From: an uncultured Psychroserpens sp.
GTDB lineage: Bacteria > Bacteroidota > Bacteroidia > Flavobacteriales > Flavobacteriaceae
Assembly (NCBI RefSeq): GCF_947500255.1
Contig: NZ_CANMRL010000007.1
Span: 180,215-244,214, forward strand
Length of the DNA: 64,000 nt
Direction: 5' to 3'
This document shows, in pieces, positions 18,624 through 26,339 of the stretch. The notes under the pieces were generated by a model. That model made no database searches. It was not told where the DNA came from and worked only from the letters and a program-made list of their open reading frames with translations. Numbering within the stretch: the stretch's first letter is position 1; every line of letters starts with the position of its first letter. The position numbers and the translations under genes were made by a program.

Positions 18624-19115
18624 TCAATTTGGTGAATGAAGTCCAATTTTGTTTCCTTCTGAGTCATGGAAAATAGCAAAATATCCACTCTCGTCAGCGT
18701 GAGGTGTTTTAGGAATCATTATTTTTCCTCCATGTTCTTCTACCTTATCAAGAATAGTTTGCAAATTATCTCCACCATTCAGGTAAATAGTGACTCCGTT
18801 GACAGAAGGTTCGTAACCTTCACCTTTCATAATTACTCCTGTAACCATTTGGTCTTGGTAAGGCAATAAGCCCATTTCCATCTCTGGGAAATCTAACTTT
18901 TCAATTTCTACTTCTAAAATTTCCTTGTAAAAGTTGATCGCTCGTGAAATGTCCGTTGCTGGAATCTCAAATATTGAAATGTAATTTTTCATATCTTCTG
19001 CTTTTGTTATAGTGTCTTTTGTTGCTGTTTCAGGATTTGTTTTGTTTGGATTTTTGCAGGAAGCAAAACACATTACAGAAACAATTGCAGCTAAAATTAT
19101 TTTTTTGACTGTCAT
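18624..19115 (-). CDS. VOC/glyoxalase-fold lipoprotein
   Basis: This 163-residue protein starts with a lipoprotein signal (VSVMCFASC, acylated Cys near residue 20) and continues as one VOC module from NYISIFEIPATDISRAINFY to FHDSEGNKIGLHSPN. VOC proteins include lactoylglutathione lyases, dioxygenases and resistance proteins; the metal residues here are not enough to name a reaction. A lipid-anchored VOC protein is unusual. It is encoded 79 bp downstream of an AraC-type regulator, with no attC-like site between, so the two seem to form one two-gene cassette. Confidence 0.75.
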   Translation of the reverse strand: MTVKKIILAAIVSVMCFASCKNPNKTNPETATKDTITKAEDMKNYISIFEIPATDISRAINFYKEILEVEIEKLDFPEMEMGLLPYQDQMVTGVIMKGEGYEPSVNGVTIYLNGGDNLQTILDKVEEHGGKIMIPKTPHADESGYFAIFHDSEGNKIGLHSPN

Positions 19116-19194
19116 TGATGCGCTAATTTTAATTCAAATACAAAATTAATGGTAAGCTAAAAGTCAAAATAGTAGAAATGCGACACTATAAAAT

Positions 19195-20010
19195 TTATTT
19201 GTAGAAAAGTGCAGACAGAGCCATATGTTCATTTCCTAAAAACTCTTTTGGTGTAATTCCTACAAGGTCTTTAAAGTCTTTTATGAAATGGTTTTGATCG
19301 AAATACTCATTCTCATATGCAATATCAGTTAAAGTTTCTGATTTTTTGTTGAGCAACAAATTTAAAGTGGTTTGCAATCGAATAGCCTTACCTAATTGCT
19401 TAGGGCTAATTCCAACTTGTTTTCTAAAATACCTTTCAAGTTGTCTTCTCTTTGAAACATTATCTTTCAAAATAGCATTTATGGAAGTTGTCCCATTTGT
19501 TTTGAGAAGAGCATCAACTGTAGATTTTACAATGTTGCTAACCGTATCTTTATCATTAAGTTTTTTAAGTAGAAAAGTTTCAATAATTTTAATCCTTTCT
19601 TGAGTATCAGTAGCTTGAGTCATTTGCTTCTCTAAATCATTAGCCTCTGTTGGTTCAAAAAGTTTTGAAATAGGCGTTTCCTTGTTAACTAAATTTTCAA
19701 GCGATGTTTTTATGAAGTTTATAAATCCGATAGGATAGAAACAGATTGCGAAAGTTTCAACATTACCAACTGGCAAAATGTAGTACGATTTTGTTCTCTG
19801 TCCCATTAGCATTGCATTAGGATGAAGGATAAAGTCGTTTTCTGAAGTATATCTTTTAATCTTGTCGCCAAAATTGAAAGTCATTTCTATACAGCCATCA
19901 GGTACAATTTTTTGCTTTTGATTTTTTGGGTCAAAAGGTACTTCCAAAGTCCAATAAAATTTGACTATGGATTCTAATTTACTATTTGGTTTATATGTCT
20001 GATAGTTCAT
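19195..20010 (-). CDS. AraC-family transcriptional regulator
   Basis: This 271-residue protein has an N-terminal sensor domain (YQTYKPNSKLESIVKFYWTLE, resembling DUF6597-type domains) and a C-terminal AraC DNA-binding domain with two helix-turn-helix units (LGKAIRLQTTLNLLLNK, then LTDIAYENEYFDQNHFIKDFKDLVGITPKEF). It is the first gene of the first minus-strand run, 20 bp downstream of a leader repeat, and probably controls itself and the VOC gene. The ligand is unknown. Confidence 0.8.
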   Translation of the reverse strand: MNYQTYKPNSKLESIVKFYWTLEVPFDPKNQKQKIVPDGCIEMTFNFGDKIKRYTSENDFILHPNAMLMGQRTKSYYILPVGNVETFAICFYPIGFINFIKTSLENLVNKETPISKLFEPTEANDLEKQMTQATDTQERIKIIETFLLKKLNDKDTVSNIVKSTVDALLKTNGTTSINAILKDNVSKRRQLERYFRKQVGISPKQLGKAIRLQTTLNLLLNKKSETLTDIAYENEYFDQNHFIKDFKDLVGITPKEFLGNEHMALSALFYK

Positions 20011-20029
20011 CTATTTAATCTGTTTCCTT

Positions 20030-20100
20030 GAGTAACGTATAGCTTTATATGAAGATAAATATACGCGTTTTTGGGTTCTATGTTCCCGTAATCAGGAGCA
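20030..20100 (-). repeat. Array leader repeat 1 (attI-like)
   Basis: This shares gataaatatacgcgttttTggg and the following ctatgttcccgtaatcagga with leaders at 30746 and 36985. On the minus strand the conserved part ends at a GTT (box gagtaac, 20030-20036) and the AraC gene follows. This copy is the most diverged at the GTT end. Confidence 0.6.
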
Positions 20101-20135
20101 AAATTTGCTGATTGCAAATTTGTTAGCTGCTGTTG

Positions 20136-20199
20136 ATTATGCTAGATTTCTAAAGCCATTCAATACCGAAGTATGGATCGAGTAGGTTGGTTGGGATAG
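20136..20199 (+). pseudogene. Diverged 3' remnant of yifB (direct repeat copy 2)
   Basis: Bases 20153-20195 repeat the end of yifB with two changes and keep the frame: KAIQYRSMDRVGWLG then TAG. One change is synonymous (aga/cga) and one alters Glu to Val, so the copy is not a fresh duplication. Weaker similarity reaches back to about 20136. It lies between leader 1 and the next array gene, where the attR of an element inserted at yifB would be. Confidence 0.7.
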
Positions 20200-20202
20200 T
20201 CT

Positions 20203-20736
20203 TTAATTCAATTTTAAAAACTCTTTTGCAATATTATCAACGATACTTTGATGAATACCCCATTTCTCATATACTTCTAATGCCCATTTTTTTATTAAAT
20301 CCTTGCGTTCTATTTCATTTACGGGTTTGTCAAGAATGTCAGTGGTTGTTATATTTCCTCTTTCAAGAACTTTAGGAGGATTCAAATATTCATCTTGCTT
20401 ATAAATCTTATATTGATTAAGATACGCACTTAATTTTGGTGATAAACTGTATGTCCATTCAACATCATACTTAAAAATCAAATGCAATCTCGAAAGATGG
20501 AAGTGGTTGTTCCACCTTCCGTGTATTTCAGGATGTTGTAAAGTATGTGAGTCAACGATTAGAAATCTGTACATATGATTTTCTGTTTTAGAAAAATCGA
20601 TGTCTTTAAAACCAAGATTGAATATATCCAAGCATTCATGAATACCTCTTTTCGTATTTGCTCCACAAAATTGACATTTTCCTTGGTCTAGTAAAGTCAC
20701 TCCATTTTTTTTGGCTAAATCAATATAATCTTGCAT
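20203..20736 (-). CDS. DUF5946-like cytosolic protein
   Basis: This 177-residue protein has a CQFCGA metal-type motif near the N terminus, then HECLDIF and VDSHTLQHPEIHGRW. This order (CxxC, His, then D-x-H/Y-x-x-QHP) resembles DUF5946 proteins, whose function is unknown. The N terminus (LLDQGKCQFCGANTKRG) suggests zinc binding. On the minus strand it follows site C and its stop lies 4 bp from the yifB remnant, so no 3' attC-like site is left. It was probably truncated or joined there by the event that created the yifB repeat. Confidence 0.55.
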   Translation of the reverse strand: MQDYIDLAKKNGVTLLDQGKCQFCGANTKRGIHECLDIFNLGFKDIDFSKTENHMYRFLIVDSHTLQHPEIHGRWNNHFHLSRLHLIFKYDVEWTYSLSPKLSAYLNQYKIYKQDEYLNPPKVLERGNITTTDILDKPVNEIERKDLIKKWALEVYEKWGIHQSIVDNIAKEFLKLN

Positions 20737-20752
20737 TGTTTTTTTAGCTTGT

Positions 20753-20881
20753 TGCTAAGGGTTTTGCGTATGGCTCGTTTCAGAAAAATCAGTATGATTT
20801 TCCACCGTAACCGAAAGATAGCAAATTGCAATGAATTCCGATTATGAAATCAGTCGCAATGAGTTATATACGTTGTTGTGG
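20753..20881 (-). repeat. attC-like site C
   Basis: Outer boxes tgctaag (20753) and gttgtgg (20875); inner arms ttgcgtatgg and gttatatacg. The centre contains the pair GAAAATC-AG...GATTTTC near 20787. It lies 6 bases downstream of the CDF transporter stop. Confidence 0.6.
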
Positions 20882-20887
20882 TTAGTG

Positions 20888-21682
20888 TTATTTACTTAAT
20901 TTTAATATTCTAAATGCTCCTTGAATTACCAGTACAAAAACGATTGTTCCGATAATTAAATCAGGTTTGTTTGAACTCATCCAATTTACCAAAAGTCCAG
21001 CTATTATTACTCCTAAATTGATAATCACATCGTTTGATGTGAAAATCATACTCGCTTTCATATGAGCCTCTTCTTTACTTTTTGACTTTTGCAAAATATA
21101 AAGACAGATTCCATTTGCGATAAGTGCAAAAATTGAAACGATAATCATTGTCGAAAAATTAGGAAGTTTTTCCGCTCCGAAAAACCGCCGCAGAACTTCA
21201 ACAAACCCAATGACAGCAAGTATTATTTGAAAATATCCAGCAAGTTTCGCAATCCGCTTTTTCTTTATTATCGTTCCACCAACCGCAAATAAGCTAATTC
21301 CGTACACAAAACTATCGGCAAGCATATCCAAACTGTCGGCAACTAATCCCATTGATTTAGATATAATTCCTGTCGTCATTTCGATAATAAAAAAGGCAAA
21401 ATTTATGGTAAGGACAGACCAAAGTAATTTTTTTTGGTTTGTATTTTCTTTGAATTGTGTTTGGTCTGTTTGTTCGGTCGAAATTTTCTTTCCGCCTAAA
21501 TTCAGTTCGATAATGGACTTTTCGATTTGGTCAATTTCTCCGCTGTGAAAAACGATCAATTTTCGATTCTGAATGTCAAAGTCCAAATTGGCAATACTTG
21601 AAATTCCGTCCAATTTCATTCGGATTAAATTTTCCTCCGATGGACAGTCCATTTTGGTAATTTCAAATATTGTTTTATTCAT
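20888..21682 (-). CDS. Cation diffusion facilitator-like transporter with N-terminal metal-sensor-like domain
   Basis: This 264-residue protein has residues 1-65 with an HMA-like fold pattern (IFEITKMDCPSEENLIRMKL, then short beta/alpha text), followed by about five or six membrane helices with SMGLVADSLDMLADSFVYG, the CDF signature where the Asp residues bind zinc or similar ions. It would export a divalent cation from the cytoplasm. It forms one cassette with site C downstream; the upstream site D abuts its start codon and is truncated. The specific metal is not readable. Confidence 0.75.
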   Translation of the reverse strand: MNKTIFEITKMDCPSEENLIRMKLDGISSIANLDFDIQNRKLIVFHSGEIDQIEKSIIELNLGGKKISTEQTDQTQFKENTNQKKLLWSVLTINFAFFIIEMTTGIISKSMGLVADSLDMLADSFVYGISLFAVGGTIIKKKRIAKLAGYFQIILAVIGFVEVLRRFFGAEKLPNFSTMIIVSIFALIANGICLYILQKSKSKEEAHMKASMIFTSNDVIINLGVIIAGLLVNWMSSNKPDLIIGTIVFVLVIQGAFRILKLSK

Positions 21683-21688
21683 TCAAAT

Positions 21689-21820
21689 GCGTTGGCTAGT
21701 TTAAATTTAGCAAAAGAAAACGAACCAGGGGAAAATCCGTAGAATTTTGCTAGCGTCAGTTCGCTGCGTTTGTGTCCGAGTACACACAGAGTTAGCAATG
21801 AGTTATATACGTTATTAGCA
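21689..21820 (-). repeat. attC-like site D, left end missing
   Basis: Contains the shared core (gcgttggctag, gaacgaaccag, AAAATCCgtaGAATTTT) and right arm gttatatacgttattagca (box attagca, 21814), but lacks the outer aacgtg...gtatgg arm; the CDF gene's ATG starts where it should be. The stop codon of the next gene (21815) lies inside the right box. Confidence 0.55.
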
Positions 21821-22258
21821 TACGTTTTCTTTAATCAGTATGAATAATCCAGTAATTATAAAAATCGGCAAAATCATAATACTGAAAGTGTATTTGTTGT
21901 AATAATTTCTATACTTAATATCTCCCTTGTTTTCAATCCAAATTCCGTCAGACAATTTTCCACGATGGGTTTGATATGGAACTTTTTTAAAAATCTTTTC
22001 GAAAAGTATCATAGTTCCTTTTGCTATATTCAAAGTCAGAAAAGGAGTAAAAGTCATAAGAACACAATTAAATCGGCAGAAATAATTCCAATTCAATACT
22101 TCCATAATAATTCCGAGTAACCCAATCAGAAAAGAAATTTTGAAATATTTCTTATAACGCTTTTCATCTTTCAAATCTTCAGTAAATACCAAAATTACAA
22201 GACTTAAAAACTGATAGATTATAATTATCATATAAAAGTAAACTTCGGAGAGTGTCAT
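21815..22258 (-). CDS. Small membrane protein of unknown function
   Basis: This 147-residue protein has four likely membrane helices (about 8-25, 42-58, 62-82 and 124-143) and a polar loop with YQTHRGKLSDGIWIENKGD. No family was recognised. It is the only gene of its cassette, between sites E and D. Its TAA stop lies inside the outer box of site D, so the last residues (KENVC) are written by attC-like DNA. Confidence 0.5.
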   Translation of the reverse strand: MTLSEVYFYMIIIIYQFLSLVILVFTEDLKDEKRYKKYFKISFLIGLLGIIMEVLNWNYFCRFNCVLMTFTPFLTLNIAKGTMILFEKIFKKVPYQTHRGKLSDGIWIENKGDIKYRNYYNKYTFSIMILPIFIITGLFILIKENVC

Positions 22259-22268
22259 TTTTAATGTA

Positions 22269-22288
22269 TACTAACGTGTTCGTTATTT
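22269..22288 (-). repeat. attC-like site E, collapsed
   Basis: Only tactaacgtgttcgttatt remains between two genes: the left outer box and its spacer joined directly to what resembles the right end. This looks like an internal deletion between the two arms. Confidence 0.4.
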
Positions 22289-22733
22289 ATTTCAATCGTA
22301 TTAAATTTCCATTGTCAAATCCAGTCGTGATATTTTCTATTTTACTCAAAAAACTATCGTTAAGTTTTAAGTAGTTCGATATCAACTCAACCGAGTAATC
22401 TAATACATATTTCCAATCAGAATCGTTCAATTTTAAATCGTTTAAATCCAAATACTTATATTCAGGTTCATAGTCAACTTCGCACGCCCAATTTTCATCT
22501 TTCTCATCAAATATTTCGGCTCCAATCAAGTACATCATATAAGAATCAGATGATTGGAATAATCCAAAATTCAATCCCTGAATTTTTTCTGTTGGCAGAT
22601 TTCCAGATTCAATTAAATTAATCCATTTTGAAAATCGTTCAGATATAGTCAAATCCTTATCCGAAACTGTCAAAAAAGATGTTTTTTCAATATTATTTTT
22701 TTCCCCAAATATTTTATCTATCAGTTTTTTCAT
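22287..22733 (-). CDS. Hypothetical acidic cytosolic protein
   Basis: This 148-residue soluble protein has no signal peptide, is rich in Asp, Glu and Tyr (ENWACEVDYEPEYKYLDLNDLKL) and ends in NGNLIRLK. The general look resembles small immunity-type or SMI1-like cytosolic proteins, but no conserved motif allows naming. It is a single gene between collapsed site E and shortened site F. The function is unknown. Confidence 0.45.
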   Translation of the reverse strand: MKKLIDKIFGEKNNIEKTSFLTVSDKDLTISERFSKWINLIESGNLPTEKIQGLNFGLFQSSDSYMMYLIGAEIFDEKDENWACEVDYEPEYKYLDLNDLKLNDSDWKYVLDYSVELISNYLKLNDSFLSKIENITTGFDNGNLIRLK

Positions 22734-22741
22734 AATGACAC

Positions 22742-22800
22742 CCTACGTGTTCTTGTATGGTTTACCTTCGGTGATTATTTCCCCTAGTTCGTTTTGTGGT
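22742..22800 (-). repeat. attC-like site F, shortened
   Basis: Starts tacgtgttcttgtatgg, then the module ttaccttcggtgattatt and cctagttcgtttt found in long sites H and L, and breaks off at gtggtta. About two thirds of a long-form site is missing. Confidence 0.5.
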
Positions 22801-22802
22801 TA

Positions 22803-23039
22803 TTATTTTTCAGGAAGATTGTTAAATTCTCTTATTTTGCTTTCATGAAATTCTTTCATAGCGTTTGGAGATTTCATTAATTCTTTCATTTTATCCATGG
22901 CTTCTAAATGAGGTTTGTCGTTTTTCTGAAACATTTCCATACCGTGTTTTTTACTCATTTCTGCTATTTCTTCAAAAGTGTTGGCAGTAAACTCTTTTTC
23001 ACATGCTCCCCCTAATTGGTTACAAGTCATTGTTTTCAT
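22803..23039 (-). CDS. DUF1059 family small protein
   Basis: This 78-residue protein starts MKTMTCNQLGGACEKEF and continues FEEIAEMSKKHGMEMFQ, the DUF1059 pattern (a Cys near the N terminus, a conserved Gly/Cys turn and a helical stretch with a His). The function is unknown in the family. It is the third gene of a cassette that starts with the ArsR regulator and SRPBCC gene, 16 bp after the latter, so it is probably controlled by the same operator. Confidence 0.7.
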   Translation of the reverse strand: MKTMTCNQLGGACEKEFTANTFEEIAEMSKKHGMEMFQKNDKPHLEAMDKMKELMKSPNAMKEFHESKIREFNNLPEK

Positions 23040-23055
23040 AATTGTATGTTTTTAG

Positions 23056-23508
23056 TTATTTGTAGTTATTTAAAAATTCATCTAATCTATTCAAAACAGA
23101 ACCCCAACCATTGTAGAATCCTAATTCTTCTTGTTGCTTGCAGTATTCTTGTGTAGGGTGGACTACACTGAAAGTAAATTTTGTTCTTTCTCCATCTTCT
23201 TCAAAATATACTTGTATTATTACATTCTCAGTCATTGGTTTAAAATCTGCAGTAGTAACAATTTTTTTGAGCTTAACAATTTCTGTATAAACCCCCTCTG
23301 TTATAAATTCGTTGCCATCAGGCATTATGGAAGAATATTTCCATTTTCCACCAGTTTTAAAGTTGTGTTCGATAACCTTAATGTCGATTCCTTTTGGTGC
23401 CCACCATTTCATAATGTGATCAGATTGTGTCCAAGCATCCCAAACCAACTGTAAAGGTGCATTAAAGTTTTTTTCAATTGTTAATGTTCTGTTTTTTAAA
23501 TCATTCAT
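23056..23508 (-). CDS. SRPBCC/AHSA1-family protein
   Basis: The likely start is MNDLKNRTLTIEKNFNAPL at 23508, giving 150 residues; a longer frame to 23547 would overlap the regulator by 47 bp. The fold is AHSA1/START-like: APLQLVWDAWTQSDHIMKWWAPKG near the N terminus and FNAPL...W patterns typical of ligand-binding helix-grip proteins. Genes of this kind are very often paired with ArsR regulators, as here, where the start overlaps the arsR-like stop by 8 bases (translational coupling). The ligand is unknown. Confidence 0.8.
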   Translation of the reverse strand: MNDLKNRTLTIEKNFNAPLQLVWDAWTQSDHIMKWWAPKGIDIKVIEHNFKTGGKWKYSSIMPDGNEFITEGVYTEIVKLKKIVTTADFKPMTENVIIQVYFEEDGERTKFTFSVVHPTQEYCKQQEELGFYNGWGSVLNRLDEFLNNYK

Positions 23509-23827
23509 TTTTTTGTTTTGCTTGAATTTCATTAATATAATTTTCAAAAGAGTCTATTCTATCTTCCCAAAGTTTATTGTATTGTTTTATCCATAGAAAA
23601 GCAGGAATCAATTTTTGTGGTTGAATTAAACATATACGTTCTCTTCCTATTTGGTTATAATCTATTATTCCGCACTCATTTAATATTTTTAAATGTTTAG
23701 AGATTGCGGGCCTACTAATGTCAAATTGTTCAGCTATTTCGTTTACGCTTAAAGTATCCTTTGCTAGTAATTCGATAATATCTCTTCTAACTGGGTCTGC
23801 AATCGCTTGAAAAACATCTCTTCTCAT
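23501..23827 (-). CDS. ArsR-family repressor
   Basis: This 108-residue winged-helix regulator has DPVRRDIIELLAKDTLSVNEIAEQFDISRPAISKHLKILNECGII, a complete ArsR DNA-binding domain, and lacks the metal-binding Cys of arsenic sensors (the recognition helix is SRPAISKHL). It belongs to the ArsR/SRPBCC pair type. It leads a three-gene cassette, and its upstream region has two 16-bp palindromic boxes around a Bacteroidetes-type promoter, so it very probably represses its own operon. Confidence 0.85.
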   Translation of the reverse strand: MRRDVFQAIADPVRRDIIELLAKDTLSVNEIAEQFDISRPAISKHLKILNECGIIDYNQIGRERICLIQPQKLIPAFLWIKQYNKLWEDRIDSFENYINEIQAKQKNE

Positions 23828-23834
23828 AAATTAT

Positions 23835-23881
23835 GTAACTATTCGGTTACAAATATATGTGTAACTATTTGGTTACGCAAA
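23835..23881 (-). promoter_or_regulatory. ArsR-type promoter with two palindromic operators
   Basis: GTAACTATTCGGTTAC (23835-23850) and GTAACTATTTGGTTAC (23861-23876) repeat with centres 26 bp apart. On the minus strand TTTG (23881-23878), 20 bases and TATATTTG (23857-23850) match the Bacteroidetes -33/-7 promoter, with one operator in the spacer and the other overlapping the -7 box. Confidence 0.7.
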
Positions 23882-23937
23882 TTTTTTTTGCAAAAAATAA
23901 TTCAGGTATTAAATTCGAAAGTTTAATTGGTAATTGC

Positions 23938-24097
23938 TGCCAACGTGTTCGTGTATGGTTCAGTTGCGTTGGCTAGGACTAAGTTAGTAAACAAAAACGA
24001 ACCAGAGGAAAATCTGTAGGATTTTGCTAGCGCTAGTTCGCTGCACTCGTGTCCGAGTATGCACAGAACAAGTGATTAATTATACACGTTGTTGTAG
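23938..24097 (-). repeat. attC-like site G
   Basis: Left box tgccaac (23938), then gtgttcgtgtatgg; right arm attatacacgtt and box gttgtag (24091). The core holds gcgttggctagg and AAAATCtgtAGGATTTT. The right box is the exact reverse complement of the left box of site H (ctacaac), the upstream end of the same cassette, and not of its own left box. Confidence 0.75.
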
Positions 24098-24541
24098 GTT
24101 GTTATTATTTTCTATCATAGTCTTTGCAATCACCATTGATTTTTTTGTGTTAGCTTCGAGTCTATTTCTTAAAATATTGCCTAAGATTAAAAACCAAAAC
24201 TTGTTTTTAAAAACCAGTGAATTTACTTGCGACCACTTTGTTTCATTGTTTTCTGTTTCATATTTCCAAGATCCACCACCACCTTTAATAATAAAGGATT
24301 TAACATCTATAAGTTTCAATGTTGTTTTATTCGCTTTATCACAGATTTTATATTTCAGTTTGGCTTTAATTCCACCAATTGTTTTTATCGAAATCAGTTT
24401 AAAAGGTTTTTTTTGTAGAACATGACATTCCAAAATCGACTCGTCCCAAGCTTTTCTGTTATCAAAGTTTTGGGTGAAACCCCAGACATTTTCTTTAGTG
24501 GATTTAATGTTGATGGTATTTTTAACTGTGATTGTACTCAT
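24080..24541 (-). CDS. SRPBCC-family protein
   Basis: This 153-residue protein has a START/polyketide-cyclase-like pattern: TVKNTINIKSTKENVWGFTQNFDNRKAWDESI at the N terminus and alternating beta strands up to a C-terminal helix (GNILRNRLEANTKKSMVIAKTMIE). It has no signal peptide. It is the second gene of a two-gene cassette, 6 bp after a cupin gene, and its frame runs 18 bases into site G, so LQQRV and the stop are encoded by the attC-like arm. The ligand is unknown. Confidence 0.65.
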   Translation of the reverse strand: MSTITVKNTINIKSTKENVWGFTQNFDNRKAWDESILECHVLQKKPFKLISIKTIGGIKAKLKYKICDKANKTTLKLIDVKSFIIKGGGGSWKYETENNETKWSQVNSLVFKNKFWFLILGNILRNRLEANTKKSMVIAKTMIENNNNLQQRV

Positions 24542-24547
24542 TATTAA

Positions 24548-25081
24548 TTATTTATATCCGAACATTGATGCGATTCCAGCGCCAAAATTAAAAACCAGCC
24601 TTTGAAATTTCCAAGGTATGTAAGGGAAGTAGGAATCAAATTGCTTCATCAATATCAAACTATAAAAAGGGTTGTATGGAATATTTCTTTTATTGATTTT
24701 TCCTTTACCAGCAAGTTCATATGTCATTCGAATACCTTTTTCTATATTTCTAGGAGGGTAAATTTCAGCAATGAATTTCACCTCTTCATTAGTGTCATTC
24801 CAGAAGCTATGAAGCACAAATTTATCTACAGTTACTTTATTGTGATTAGGTGTTAAAACGAGATGTTCTTTACCTACATTCAAATTTAATTCTCCAAAAA
24901 TAACTTTAAATGTTTCTGTTTGAAAAGCGTGAAAGTGCTTCGGGCTTTTAGCCCAAGAGGATTTGGGTGATAATGTCATAATGAATTCAGATATGCGTCC
25001 TTCAGTTCCTTTGTCGGTTTGAATAAATTCAATGCTGTCTCCTGTTGCTTTATTTCTTATTATTTCAGGAGAGTCGTTCAT
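24548..25081 (-). CDS. Cupin-domain protein
   Basis: This 177-residue protein has a cupin core at about 30-105: SPKHFHAFQTETFKVIFGELNLNVGKEH followed by KFVLHSFWNDTNEEVKFIAEI. His residues in the first motif could hold a metal. The C-terminal half (FYSLILMKQFDSYFPYIPWKFQRLVFNFGAGIASMFGY) is aromatic and hydrophobic, perhaps membrane-associated. It is encoded first in a cassette with an SRPBCC gene. The function is unknown. Confidence 0.65.
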   Translation of the reverse strand: MNDSPEIIRNKATGDSIEFIQTDKGTEGRISEFIMTLSPKSSWAKSPKHFHAFQTETFKVIFGELNLNVGKEHLVLTPNHNKVTVDKFVLHSFWNDTNEEVKFIAEIYPPRNIEKGIRMTYELAGKGKINKRNIPYNPFYSLILMKQFDSYFPYIPWKFQRLVFNFGAGIASMFGYK

Positions 25082-25093
25082 ACTAATAATTAT

Positions 25094-25339
25094 CTACAAC
25101 GTGTTCGTGTATGGTTTACCTTCGGTGATTATTTTCCCTAGTTCGTTTTTGTTAACGTCATTTTTTCAAAATGCCGAACAAAAATCTACTAGCTTTAATA
25201 GTTGTTGAGTAGGCTAGGACTAAGTTAGTAAATAGAAAACGAATTAGAGGAAAATCTGTAGGATTTTGCTAGCGCCAGTTCGCTACGCTTGTGTCCGAGT
25301 ACACACAGAACAAGCAATTAGCTATACACGTTATTGGCA
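25094..25339 (-). repeat. attC-like site H, long form
   Basis: Left box ctacaac (25094), gtgttcgtgtatgg, then about 100 extra bases shared almost exactly with site L, then the usual core (gaaaacgaattagagg, AAAATCtgtAGGATTTT) and right arm gctatacacgttattggca (box attggca, 25333). Confidence 0.7.
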
Positions 25340-25363
25340 TTTCGTTGTTCGTTTTCTTATATA

Positions 25364-26185
25364 CTACCAATCCTCAAGGGGTGATTTGTTATCTCTCCAG
25401 GACCATTCTACATCTTCCATAAACCATCGAAAAGCTTCAATGTCAGTTACATTCCAATTCCTAAATCCTCGGATGTTTTCGAACAGCCGACTAGCATTTT
25501 CCACAGTAGGCTGGCTTAAAACCTGATTCATTTCTTTGATCAGGTTCTTGGGTTTAGCATTACATTTTGACAAATATTCGTAAAACCACTTATGATATGG
25601 GAAAAATACGCGATTGTATGTGAGAATCAACCTTCCGGCAAATAGGACAAGCTGTGATGCGGCTCGGCTTTTCGTATAAATGTTACCATGCCGCTCTGCT
25701 TCACCCATTAGCCAATTTTGAATAAAGGTCATCGAATAGAATTTTCGTATTTTTTGGTCTCGGTCAGCTTCTGGGTATTGCTGGATAGAATGGATGATGC
25801 TAGCCAGTTTATCTACTTTTGAAAAAGCTATGATTGCTTGATCAAATGCCGATCGGGTGGGTTCATTTCCTCTGTCAACAACTTGCCTGAGGTAATGCAT
25901 ATCGATGACTTTTCCATCCACAAAGCCACCGGGATAATCTGTCAAGTCTGTTCGGTTGATAAAAAAGTCTCCTACTTTTTGTCGATTTATAAATTCTTCA
26001 TCTGCAGCAACCATCATAAAATCGATATCTGAATCCGGCCTGGCGCATCCTTTGGCAACAGATCCGCCGATGATTAAAGCCTTAAACCGCTTATCGTTCT
26101 GGTATTCTTTCACAAGGTTATTGATTGCACGCTGGTGATGAGGCAAGATATTAGTGTTCATAGTTTTCAAATTTATATTGCTCAA
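25364..26185 (-). CDS. Nucleotidyltransferase-fold protein
   Basis: This 273-residue protein carries the polymerase-beta-like motif GGSVAKGCARPDSDIDF at 40-56, with D53 and D55 as metal-binding acids, then a helical C-terminal part. This is the fold of aminoglycoside nucleotidyltransferases and MNT-type enzymes; no evidence ties it to resistance. It is a single cassette gene, encoded between sites I and H. A second Met at residue 9 is an alternative start. It transfers a nucleotide to an unknown acceptor. Confidence 0.75.
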   Translation of the reverse strand: MSNINLKTMNTNILPHHQRAINNLVKEYQNDKRFKALIIGGSVAKGCARPDSDIDFMMVAADEEFINRQKVGDFFINRTDLTDYPGGFVDGKVIDMHYLRQVVDRGNEPTRSAFDQAIIAFSKVDKLASIIHSIQQYPEADRDQKIRKFYSMTFIQNWLMGEAERHGNIYTKSRAASQLVLFAGRLILTYNRVFFPYHKWFYEYLSKCNAKPKNLIKEMNQVLSQPTVENASRLFENIRGFRNWNVTDIEAFRWFMEDVEWSWRDNKSPLEDW

Positions 26186-26206
26186 TTTTCTCTCGCTTGC
26201 AATGAA

Positions 26207-26339
26207 TGCTAACGTGTTCGTGTATGGTTATTTATGTTGGCTAGGTCTAAGATAGTAAAAGGGAACTAACCATTAGGAAAATTCGCAGGATTTTCTGAGT
26301 ACAAGCTGTACTAGTCGTTAATTATACACGGTGTTACCT
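26207..26339 (-). repeat. attC-like site I
   Basis: Left box tgctaac (26207), gtgttcgtgtatgg; core ttggctaggtctaag and AAAATtcgcAGGATTTT; right arm attatacacggt and box gttacct (26333). It is the upstream (5') limit of the second run; no minus-strand gene lies beyond it, so the cassette it once closed has been lost. Confidence 0.65.

Noticed and set aside
23131..23454. Plus-strand frame of 107 residues opposite the SRPBCC gene
   Set aside because: It is the antisense shadow of a well-supported gene, with Cys/Phe-rich composition and no domain.
24024..24425. Plus-strand frame of 133 residues across site G and the SRPBCC gene
   Set aside because: It runs antisense through a supported gene and an attC-like site and has no recognisable domain.
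25364..26185. Nucleotidyltransferase cassette as an aminoglycoside resistance gene
   Set aside because: Only the general GGS...DxD motif is present; the C-terminal part does not show the ANT family signature.
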